A DNA stretch of 64,000 nt. Source: Cupriavidus pauculus (GTDB lineage Bacteria > Pseudomonadota > Gammaproteobacteria > Burkholderiales > Burkholderiaceae). The stretch spans positions 116,739 to 180,738 of the forward strand of contig NZ_VZOW01000008.1 of assembly GCF_008801835.1 (NCBI RefSeq). Direction: 5' to 3'. The stretch's first letter is position 1, and each line of letters opens with the position of its first letter. Below are positions 16,714 to 23,906 of this stretch, piece after piece. The notes beneath the pieces are model-generated. The model saw only the letters and a program-made list of their open reading frames with translations, searched no databases and was not told the origin of the DNA. The position numbers and the translations under genes were made by a program.

Positions 16714-17142
16714 ATGAAACATCGGCTCGTCTATCTGATGAATGTCGGCCAGCGCCGCCTGCAACGCTTTTCTCAAGCGCGCGCGGCCACTGGCGGGGTG
16801 ACGGCCGCGCAAGCGGGGTTGTTGTTCTACCTGGGCACCCATGACGGCGCGTTGATGAGCGAGGCCGCGGCCGCGCTGGACCTGGGAGCGCCCGGCATGA
16901 GCGGGCTGGCCGACCGTACCGAGAAGGCCGGCCTGATCGAGCGCCGCGCGGACGATGCCGACCGCCGCGTCTCGCGCCTGTGGCTGACCGATTCCGGCAG
17001 ACTCGCGCGCCAGCGCTCCAAATCCCGCATGAAGGATCTGAACGAGATTCTGACCGACGGCTTCACCGAGGCCGAGATCGACGTGGTAGCGCGGTGGCTG
17101 ACCAGCCTGCAGACCAAGTTCCCGGTGGCTGACGAGGGCTGA
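16714..17142 (+). CDS. MarR-family transcriptional regulator
   Basis: The 142-residue product has a MarR winged helix (SEAAAALDLGAPGMSGLADRTEKAGLIERR, followed by the wing with DADRRVSRLWLTDSG). Starts at 16666 and 16675 are also in frame but overlap a palindromic operator, so MKHRLVYLMN at 16714 was preferred; no strong ribosome site marks any of them. The shared operator core predicts repression of itself and of the convergent enoyl-CoA hydratase at 17221-17997, possibly relieved by an acyl-CoA or aromatic acid. Confidence 0.85.
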   Translation: MKHRLVYLMNVGQRRLQRFSQARAATGGVTAAQAGLLFYLGTHDGALMSEAAAALDLGAPGMSGLADRTEKAGLIERRADDADRRVSRLWLTDSGRLARQRSKSRMKDLNEILTDGFTEAEIDVVARWLTSLQTKFPVADEG

Positions 17143-17220
17143 AGGCAGTGGTGCCTTTCTTCGCGTGCCCGGCGCAAACGCGCTTCGCTCACGCCGGGTT
17201 GACGCGCCTTGCCTCAATGC

Positions 17221-17997
17221 CTAGCGCTGGGCGATCTTCGAAAAATCCGGCTTGCGCTTCTGTGCAAAGGCCATGAACGCTTCCTTCGCTTCCGCGCTGC
17301 CCAGGCGCTCCTGAAATACGGCGCTCTCGGCATCCATCTGCGAAATCAACGCTTCCGCCTCGCGCATCAGCCGCTTCATCGCGCGCAGCGATCCGGCGGG
17401 CTTCTCGGCCAGTTGTTCGGCCACGCGCCGTGCATCGGCGCGCAGCGTCTGGTTGCTGCAGACCTTGTTTGCGATCCCCCATGCCACGGCCGTCTGTGCG
17501 TCGAGTGGGCCGCCGAGCGCGAACATCTCGAACGCACGCGCGTGTCCGATGCGAAACGGCAGCAAATAGCTCGACGCCGCTTCCGGTACGAGCGCAAGAT
17601 TGACGAATGGCGTGATCAGTTCGGCATCCTCGGCCAGCAGGACGTAGTCGCAGTGCAGCAGCATGGTGGTGCCGATGCCGACTGCCTTGCCATGCACGGC
17701 GGCTACGATCGGCAGGGCCGATTTCGCCAGCGCATGAAGGAACCGATGCACATGCCGCTCGCCACTGTGCATGCCCGACGCAATCGCAGCAAACTCTCCG
17801 ACGTCATTGCCAGCCGTGAAGCTGTCGCCTTCCCCCTGCAGCAGCATCACCCGCACCGCGTCGTCGTGCGCGGCCTGTTCGATCGCATCAGCGAGCGCCC
17901 CGTACATTGCATTCGTCAGCGCGTTCTTCTTGTCCGCACGATTCAACGTAATGGTCAGTACGCTGCCAGCCTGTTCAATCTGAATCTCCGAAGCCAT
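17221..17997 (-). CDS. Enoyl-CoA hydratase/isomerase family protein
   Basis: This 258-residue crotonase-fold protein shows the oxyanion-hole segments GDSFTAGNDVGEF and AAVHGKAVGIGTTMLLHCD. Of the two glutamates of classical hydratases, only the later one (in LALVPEAASS) is present; the first position lies in GIGTTML. That pattern fits a delta-3,delta-2-enoyl-CoA isomerase or another single-Glu crotonase better than a true hydratase. The ATG follows GGAGA. Operator palindromes upstream link it to the MarR gene. Confidence 0.88.
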   Translation of the reverse strand: MASEIQIEQAGSVLTITLNRADKKNALTNAMYGALADAIEQAAHDDAVRVMLLQGEGDSFTAGNDVGEFAAIASGMHSGERHVHRFLHALAKSALPIVAAVHGKAVGIGTTMLLHCDYVLLAEDAELITPFVNLALVPEAASSYLLPFRIGHARAFEMFALGGPLDAQTAVAWGIANKVCSNQTLRADARRVAEQLAEKPAGSLRAMKRLMREAEALISQMDAESAVFQERLGSAEAKEAFMAFAQKRKPDFSKIAQR

Positions 17998-18017
17998 CCG
18001 ATTTCTCCAATGTTAAG

Positions 18018-18051
18018 TTCGCATGCGAAGTATATATGGTTTGCATGCGAA
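18018..18051. promoter_or_regulatory. Two operator palindromes upstream of the enoyl-CoA hydratase gene
   Basis: TTCGCATGCGAA at 18018-18029 is identical to the core of the MarR-gene operator, and TTTGCATGCGAA at 18040-18051 differs by one base. Centres are 22 bp apart, two helical turns, on the same DNA face. They lie 21-54 bp upstream of the start at 17997. Confidence 0.65.
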
Positions 18052-18075
18052 GTAAACGCCGGACTTTGGAGCTGC

Positions 18076-18990
18076 TCATCGGACTGTCTTTTGTCCGCCC
18101 GCACCGACCTCGAAAATCATGTGCTGTTGGAAGCGCTGCCGCAGCCAGCGCTCTGCACGGCTGCATTGGCCAGTGGCGCGCCATAACAGGTCCACGCCCA
18201 CTAGCCAGTCGGTGTGCGGATAGGCAGCCAGTTGGAGTTCGACAAGCTCGCCCTTGGCAAGCGCTTCGCGGATCAGTTGGCGTGGCAGCGTTGCCCAGCC
18301 AAGACCGTTGCTGACCATTTCCATCAATGCAAGATAGCTTTCGGCCTGCCAGGTGCGGGTGGCCCGCAGATATTCGGTGGTGGGCAGCTTGTCGGCATGC
18401 GCGCTGAATGCAAGACGTCGATGGGCGTGCAAGTCCGCAAAGGTCACGGCATCGAGGCTGGCCAGCGGGTGCGCGGGATGGGTGACATGCGCCATGATCA
18501 GCTTGCCGAGCTGGACAAAAGTGAGTTCCGGCGGATAACCGGGCTGCGCGAAGGCGACCCCGAGGTTGGCTTCGCCGCGTTTCACCAGATCGCTGACATC
18601 GCCATAGGTGGGGTTGCGGATCGTGAGGTCGACATATGGAAACTCGCGCTCGAAGTCGACCAGTACCGGCATCACCGTGTTGTAGGGAATTTCGATCGCA
18701 AGCGTCAGTTCGGCGGGATTGGCGTCAGCCAGGCTGGCGGCGTGCGCTCCGAGCGACAGGCAGCGCTCGAGCACGGCGTGGGCTTCCGTCAGCAAGGTGC
18801 GCCCGGCTTGGGTAAGCGCGGGATTGCGGCTGGTGCGATCGAACAGCGTCACGCCGAGATCGATCTCGAGATTCGCGATGGCGCTGCTGATGGTCGATTG
18901 CGTCTTTCCCAGATGTCGCGCGGCTGCGGAAAAAGACCCGGTCTCGACCACGACGGTAAATACCTGAAGCTGGTCCATGGAAAATGGCAT
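18076..18990 (-). CDS. LysR-family transcriptional regulator
   Basis: The 304-residue protein starts at MPFSMDQLQVF behind TGGAACG; starts four residues later or twelve upstream in the sequence are possible. The HTH is FSAAARHLGKTQSTISSAIANLE, followed by a substrate-binding domain. It is divergent from the nucleoside deaminase gene at 19139, with 148 bp between them, so that gene is the likely target. Confidence 0.87.
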   Translation of the reverse strand: MPFSMDQLQVFTVVVETGSFSAAARHLGKTQSTISSAIANLEIDLGVTLFDRTSRNPALTQAGRTLLTEAHAVLERCLSLGAHAASLADANPAELTLAIEIPYNTVMPVLVDFEREFPYVDLTIRNPTYGDVSDLVKRGEANLGVAFAQPGYPPELTFVQLGKLIMAHVTHPAHPLASLDAVTFADLHAHRRLAFSAHADKLPTTEYLRATRTWQAESYLALMEMVSNGLGWATLPRQLIREALAKGELVELQLAAYPHTDWLVGVDLLWRATGQCSRAERWLRQRFQQHMIFEVGAGGQKTVR

Positions 18991-19089
18991 TGCGCGTTCC
19001 ATCGAAAAAATCGATGTCTCCTGATTTGTCGTACCCATAAGTTTGGGGGGATGATGCCGCATCGTCGCGATCCGACGCAACATCGTTGA

Positions 19090-19102
19090 CGGTCGATGAC
19101 CG
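19090..19102. promoter_or_regulatory. Inverted repeat between LysR and deaminase genes
   Basis: CGGTC and GACCG flank a 3-bp centre (GAT), 37 bp before the deaminase start. It is a candidate site for the divergent LysR protein. Confidence 0.3.
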
Positions 19103-19138
19103 ACCGCCGTTATCCCGCCTCAGTGACAGGAGCTTTGC

Positions 19139-19645
19139 ATGACGACTCACGCGGACCTTGCCGATTCAGTCTCGCCGCTCGACCTTCAATTGCTGCGCCG
19201 TGCGATCGCGCTCTCGTATGAGTCGCGGCAACGCGGCCGGCATCCGTTTGCCGCGCTGGTGGCCGACGAGGCGGGCAAAATCATCACGTCGGCGGGCAAC
19301 AATTCCATGCCGCCGGAAGGCGATCCCACGCAGCATGCCGAACTGGTTGCCGTGGCTGCCGCCTCGCGTGCATTGACACCCGAGCAACTTGCGCGCTGCA
19401 CGCTGTACACCAGCGCGGAGCCGTGCTGCATGTGCGCGGGAGCGGTTTACTGGACAGGAATCGGCCGCGTGGTCTATGCGCTGTCGGAGCATGCGCTGCT
19501 GAATCTCACCGGCGACCACGCCGAGAACCCCACGTTTGCGCTGCCGTGCCGGGAGGTATTTGCGCGCGGCCAGCGCAAGATTGCCGTGGTGGGCCCGATG
19601 TTGGAAGAGGAAGCGGCCGCGCCGCACGCGGGATTCTGGCGCTAG
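19139..19645 (+). CDS. Cytidine/deoxycytidylate deaminase-family nucleoside deaminase
   Basis: This 168-residue protein has the zinc and catalytic motif His66-Ala-Glu68 and the second zinc motif with Cys96 and Cys99 (PCCMC). The arrangement and length fit the TadA/guanine-deaminase-like branch, which deaminates purine bases or related compounds. The start follows CAGGAG. The divergent LysR gene suggests inducible expression. Guanine deaminase is possible, but the substrate is not fixed by sequence. Confidence 0.88.
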   Translation: MTTHADLADSVSPLDLQLLRRAIALSYESRQRGRHPFAALVADEAGKIITSAGNNSMPPEGDPTQHAELVAVAAASRALTPEQLARCTLYTSAEPCCMCAGAVYWTGIGRVVYALSEHALLNLTGDHAENPTFALPCREVFARGQRKIAVVGPMLEEEAAAPHAGFWR

Positions 19646-19698
19646 AGAAGCGTTGCGATCTGGCGCGTCGATCCGGATATGGAGTCGGCCATGCGTAG

Positions 19699-20223
19699 TC
19701 ACGCGCTCCACAAGGTCCATCTGGCGTGCGGCATCGGGGCATCGGTTTCGGCCACGCCGCTTTGCTCGCAAACCAGCGCGCGCACGGTCTCCCGCGATTC
19801 CGCGGCGCACAGCACAACCATCGCCATCTGACCCGGCATCAACTGGCGCCGTTGGCGCCGCAGCCCGGCGCGCTCGATCTTGGCGCCTGCCAGCGCGCCA
19901 ATCCACCACCCAAGCATGGCGCCGAGCGTCAGGCCTCCCGCGTAGGCAAGGAGCATCGATCCCGTGCCGTGAAATACCCCGTAGTGAAATACCGCGAGCG
20001 TGCTGACGATGGCCCCGGCACACGCCGCGGCCAGCGCGATTTCATCGCTATAGGTGGTATGCGTGGCATGGATGCGCGGTAATCCGTCTACCGGTTGCCC
20101 ATCTGCGCTCACAAACCACGGTTCGGCGTGATGCGTGGAGGTTTCGTCCAGCTCGCCGATTCGCGTGATGAGGGTGCGGGCGGTCGCGATATCGTCGAGT
20201 TGGAAATACAGCAGTGCTTTCAT
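19699..20223 (-). CDS. Small membrane protein with glycine-rich helices
   Basis: The 174-residue protein starts at MKALLYFQLDDI behind GGAGG. Residues 1-65 are soluble; two hydrophobic segments follow (LAAACAGAIVSTLAVF and the glycine-rich GSMLLAYAGGLTLGAMLGWW), then a basic segment AKIERAGLRRQRRQ and a soluble tail. The layout resembles DUF1269-like membrane proteins, but the match is not firm. Function unknown. Confidence 0.7.
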   Translation of the reverse strand: MKALLYFQLDDIATARTLITRIGELDETSTHHAEPWFVSADGQPVDGLPRIHATHTTYSDEIALAAACAGAIVSTLAVFHYGVFHGTGSMLLAYAGGLTLGAMLGWWIGALAGAKIERAGLRRQRRQLMPGQMAMVVLCAAESRETVRALVCEQSGVAETDAPMPHARWTLWSA

Positions 20224-20679
20224 GGGGTGACCTCCGCTCGACGGGTGACGCCCGGCGATATCGCGCGCATCGCGCGTCGACCGCGCGGGCAAGCGACAAG
20301 TGGCCGGGTGGCTGAAAACCCGAAGCAGGCGTTGATGGGGAATATATGGAAGCGGGCGAGCATCGGTCGCCGCGCGGCATCTGGCATGTCGTTTTCCGAA
20401 AGTCCCCATGCGTGACGGAAATGGAGTCACGGGTCCGAGACGTCGTCGAGGGGGAATGCCCGGAAACGAGTGGGGGCGGGGCGCGAACCACCGGGATTCG
20501 CGCCCGCCACGCGTTTTCAGTATAGGCGGCGGATGGCTTACAAACGAGCTGCCCATAAGTCTTATTCATTCGGCCGGCGATGCGCGCGGAGAACGTCCTC
20601 GCACTACACTGGACCCCAGGCGTTCGCGGCAAGCCGCATCCGTCTCTTTCATCCGATCGCCGTGAACATAAGGGCCGCA
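20224..20679. other. Intergenic region between divergent genes
   Basis: No gene is supported in these 456 bp between the small membrane protein and the transglutaminase-like gene. It contains the strong hairpin at 20476-20517. Confidence 0.55.
20476..20517 (+). terminator. Strong GC hairpin followed by TTTT, upstream of the transglutaminase gene
   Basis: A 12-bp GC-rich stem (left arm 20476-20487, right arm TTCGCGCCCGCC at 20497-20508, one bulged G) has a 9-base loop and is followed by ACGCGTTTT. It lies about 160 bp before the gene at 20680 and could be an attenuator or the end of an unseen transcript. Confidence 0.4.
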
Positions 20680-21540
20680 ATGATCCGTCTGCGCTACTCG
20701 GTGAGCCTCGCCTACGAAGTCATCGATCCTCAGGTGGACTTCCTGTTGAACATCGAGGCCGCCAAAACATCCCGGCAGTTTGTCGTCGGCGAGAAACTGG
20801 TGTTGCCGCCGTCGGCGCGCGTTGACCGTTTTACGGACCCTGTACTGTGCAACCGCATGCTCAGGATGCAGTTGCCGAAGGGAGAGATCGCGATCCAGTA
20901 CGAGGCGGTTGTCGACATCGATCATCGCCTCGACGACAGCGAGCGGCTATCCGAAGTGCCGGTGGCAGAGTTGCCGTTCGATGTCTGGCCGTATCTGGCG
21001 CCGAGCCGCTATTGCCAGTCCGATTGCCTGATGGAATTTGCGATGCGGGAGTTCGGCGCGATGCCGCGCGGCTATGCGCGCGTATATGCCATTCGGGAAT
21101 GGGTGCGCAATCATGTACGGTTTCTTTCGCGGTCCACCAACGAGCGCACGTCGGCAGTCGATACTGTGGTGGAGCGCACGGGCGTATGCCGGGATTTTGC
21201 GCATCTGATGATTGCGATCTGCCGGGCGCTGAGTATCCCGGCACGCATGTCAAGCAGCCTCGACTATGGTGCGGACCCCGGTGCTGGGCCGCCCGATTTC
21301 CATGCGGTCGTGGAAGTGTATTTGTCCCACCAGTGGTATCTGTTCGATCCATCTGGTGTGTCGATCCCCACGGGGCTGCTGCGCATCGGCACCGGCCGCG
21401 ATGCCGCCGATATGCCGTTCGCGGCGATCTTTGGCAGAGTGGAATCGAAAGCGCCGCTGGTTAGCATCGAACCGATGACCGATGCGGCGGCGGGCATTGA
21501 ATTACCGGTGTTCACGACAAAAGCCATTTCCACGTGGTAG
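20680..21540 (+). CDS. Transglutaminase-like cysteine protease family protein
   Basis: The 286-residue product has an N-terminal beta-rich domain (residues 1-120) and a transglutaminase-like core with the triad Cys170 (in TGVCRDFAHL), His208 (in DFHAVVEV) and Asp223 (in LFDPSG). These proteins are usually peptidases or amidases in bacteria. The ATG follows AAGGG. There is no signal peptide, so it is cytoplasmic. The order of domains matches the common bacterial transglutaminase N plus core arrangement. Confidence 0.88.
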   Translation: MIRLRYSVSLAYEVIDPQVDFLLNIEAAKTSRQFVVGEKLVLPPSARVDRFTDPVLCNRMLRMQLPKGEIAIQYEAVVDIDHRLDDSERLSEVPVAELPFDVWPYLAPSRYCQSDCLMEFAMREFGAMPRGYARVYAIREWVRNHVRFLSRSTNERTSAVDTVVERTGVCRDFAHLMIAICRALSIPARMSSSLDYGADPGAGPPDFHAVVEVYLSHQWYLFDPSGVSIPTGLLRIGTGRDAADMPFAAIFGRVESKAPLVSIEPMTDAAAGIELPVFTTKAISTW

Positions 21541-21586
21541 CCGTGCCACGCGGCCGCGTCGGTCGGCGCCGGTGCGCCATGCGGGA

Positions 21587-21904
21587 TCAGCGCTTGTCGC
21601 CTTTCATGGCTTCGGATTCCATCGCCGCTTGCCATTCTTCAAAGGCTTCAACGGGTTCCATATCCTGGTCGACAAAGCCGGCGGCCCGCTCGGCAACGGC
21701 CGATGATTGGGCTATCACATCGGATTCGCCGTCGTCGTCGACGCCAGGGGGCTGCAGCATATCCTCGATCATCTCGTCCAGTTCCGGCGTGTTCCACGGC
21801 TTTCCGAGTCGCTGCCGCTGGTGCTGATAGTGGCGGATGACGGATTGCTGTTCCGCCGTAAGCGGCAGCCCGCGGAACGTTCGTTCGGTGTGGCGATAGA
21901 TCAT
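21587..21904 (-). CDS. Conserved hypothetical acidic protein
   Basis: This 105-residue, highly charged protein (MIYRHTERTFRGLPLTAEQQ at the N terminus; acidic middle with ELDEMIEDML and GVDDDGESD) has no recognised domain or signal. It forms a probable pair with the 44-residue gene just upstream on the same strand. Coding is supported by the open frame and composition only. Confidence 0.6.
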   Translation of the reverse strand: MIYRHTERTFRGLPLTAEQQSVIRHYQHQRQRLGKPWNTPELDEMIEDMLQPPGVDDDGESDVIAQSSAVAERAAGFVDQDMEPVEAFEEWQAAMESEAMKGDKR

Positions 21905-21924
21905 GATGCTGCGCCCCGCTGAAA

Positions 21925-22059
21925 TTACTTCTTCTTGCCCACGCCGTCATTGCCGACGCGCGAGTGCACCGCACCAAACGGACTGGCGGGTAGCACGGGC
22001 TTCTTCGGCTGTTTGGGCTTCTTGGCTTCGCGATTGCCGCGCAATTGACTCTTTGCCAT
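21925..22059 (-). CDS. 44-residue Lys-rich conserved small protein
   Basis: A short frame starts at MAKSQLRGNREAKKPKQPKK behind a good AGGAG site and ends GNDGVGKKK. Small proteins with the opening MAKSQLRxNREAKKPK are widespread in proteobacteria and of unknown function. The basic composition suggests nucleic acid or ribosome association, which is speculative. Its stop is 20 bp before the start of the 105-residue gene on the same strand. Confidence 0.75.
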   Translation of the reverse strand: MAKSQLRGNREAKKPKQPKKPVLPASPFGAVHSRVGNDGVGKKK

Positions 22060-22300
22060 GGTGCATCTCCTGATGTCGCTTCGATGATGCGCCCAGCATA
22101 CGCTCTTAATCGAGCGGCAACGGGATATCTTTTTTGGCGGTCGCCTGCGTCCGATGACGAATCATGCGGGGCGACCGACGCGCGATACGACGATTCCGTT
22201 GAGGAAGCGCTGTATGACACACGTTCCGCGCCTCCGTCCGAGGCCAATCGTTTTGCTTCGTCGCCAGCCCGCGCTGAGGCGAGCCGGCAGACGCCGTCGC

Positions 22301-23701
22301 TCAATCGAGCGCGCGATCCTTGGATTCGACGTTGACCGCGCCAATCGCGAATGCGCCGATCAGCAGCATGGTGGAAATCATTACCAGTGCCAGCGTGAAG
22401 TGCGTGGCCATCACCGGCGCGATGATCGCCGGGGCGAACAGACCGCCGAAACGCGCGACCGCGCCGGCCGTGCCCATGCCCGTGGCGCGAAGGTCGGTGG
22501 GATAGACCTCGGGGGTAAAGGCGTACAGCGCGCCCCACGTGCCAAGCAGCGAGAAGCTCATGAGCAGCGTCGATCCGATCACCACTGTCGGCGCCGTGCC
22601 AAGGCTATAGAGCATGCAGCCGACCGCGCTGAGCAGCAGGAATCCGATCAGCGTCGGCTTGCGTCCCCAGCGCTCCACGCCATAGGCCGACAATGCAAAG
22701 CCCGGCAGTTGCACGATGGCCAGCACCACGAGGAACACTTGCCCGCGCATGAAGCCGAAGCCTTCCGCGCTGAGCTTGATGGGCAGATAGACGAATACGC
22801 CGTAGTAGGCGATCGAGATCAGCGCCCATGCCACCAGCAACGCGATGCTGCGTCGGCGGAAACTTCCCGAGAACAGCGCGAAGATCGATTTCGGCGCGGC
22901 GGCTTCCGATTGCAGCGGCGGGATCTCCACGTTGTTGCCATTCACCTTCGCCACGCGCTCCAGCACCTTGCGCGCCTGGTCGGACTTCCCGTTTCGATTC
23001 AGGAACATCGGCGATTCGGGAATGTAGAAGCGCAGCACCACGCCAATTAGCGCCGGCACGCCGGTGACCAGGAAGATCACGCGCCAAGCCTGATCACCGT
23101 AGGACAGTGCAGCCAGCGCCAGCAGCGCCAGGCAGATCGTGCCGATGGCCCAAAACGATTCGAGCAGCACCAGCCAGCGGCCGCGGCGGTCGCTGGGCAG
23201 GAATTCGGCCATCATCGTGTAGTCGACCGGCAGCGTGCCGCCCACGCCGATGCCCGTCAGAAAGCGCAGTGCAAGCAGCCATGCCATTTCCGGCGCGAAG
23301 GCCGACGCCACGCCACACGCGGCGTCGATGACCACAGCCATCATCAGCACGGGCCGGCGGCCGATGCGGTCTGCCAAGCGCCCGAACACGAACGCACCGA
23401 TCAGCATACCCACGAAAAAGAACGTGCCGGTCTGCAGCGCCTGCGGCACCGTGATGCCGAACGTCTTGGCAATCGACGGCGCACTGAAGCCGATAGACAG
23501 CACCTGCATTGCATCGGCCAACCACACCAGGCCGAAGATCACGAACAGACGGTACTGGAACTTGCCGACGCCCGCAGCGCGGATGCCGCTTTCCAGCGAC
23601 ACGGCCGCAGACGACGCGCCATGCGCCGCGCGTTCGGAACGTGGGGTCGCAGCCGCCGCAGGGGGCAGGGCAGCTGCGAGGTCGTGATACGGGGATTGCA
23701 T
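22301..23701 (-). CDS. MFS transporter, probable niacin permease
   Basis: The 466-residue protein has twelve predicted helices, with the MFS signature GRLADRIGRRPVLMM between helices 2 and 3. The segment AEFLPSDRRGRW followed by LLESFWAIG is characteristic of the SVOP/NiaP-like branch, which includes niacin permeases. It follows the nicotinate dehydrogenase genes on the same strand, 205 bp away. Together these suggest nicotinate import, the job done by NicT in Pseudomonas. A ribosome site AAGGAG precedes the ATG. The function is inferred from family and context. Confidence 0.82.
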   Translation of the reverse strand: MQSPYHDLAAALPPAAAATPRSERAAHGASSAAVSLESGIRAAGVGKFQYRLFVIFGLVWLADAMQVLSIGFSAPSIAKTFGITVPQALQTGTFFFVGMLIGAFVFGRLADRIGRRPVLMMAVVIDAACGVASAFAPEMAWLLALRFLTGIGVGGTLPVDYTMMAEFLPSDRRGRWLVLLESFWAIGTICLALLALAALSYGDQAWRVIFLVTGVPALIGVVLRFYIPESPMFLNRNGKSDQARKVLERVAKVNGNNVEIPPLQSEAAAPKSIFALFSGSFRRRSIALLVAWALISIAYYGVFVYLPIKLSAEGFGFMRGQVFLVVLAIVQLPGFALSAYGVERWGRKPTLIGFLLLSAVGCMLYSLGTAPTVVIGSTLLMSFSLLGTWGALYAFTPEVYPTDLRATGMGTAGAVARFGGLFAPAIIAPVMATHFTLALVMISTMLLIGAFAIGAVNVESKDRALD

Positions 23702-23906
23702 TGTCGCTCCTTATGGCGTGTCCGCCGTGGTTTGTCTACCCGAGATCTGGCCGTGCCGGGCGGTCTCGCTGTTCTCGCAAGGTCCGCGCCAGCCGTCATG
23801 CGATCGATTTGGCATCGATTCTCTCTACTGCTTCACTTCCAAACGTCTGCTGCTGGCGCCCGCGTTTTTGTGGTGCGCCAGCGCATCATTGCAACGCACG
23901 GCGTCC

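Noticed and set aside
18990..19083. Longer N terminus of the LysR protein from 19083
   Set aside because: It adds about 30 residues not typical of LysR proteins and runs into the divergent promoter region.
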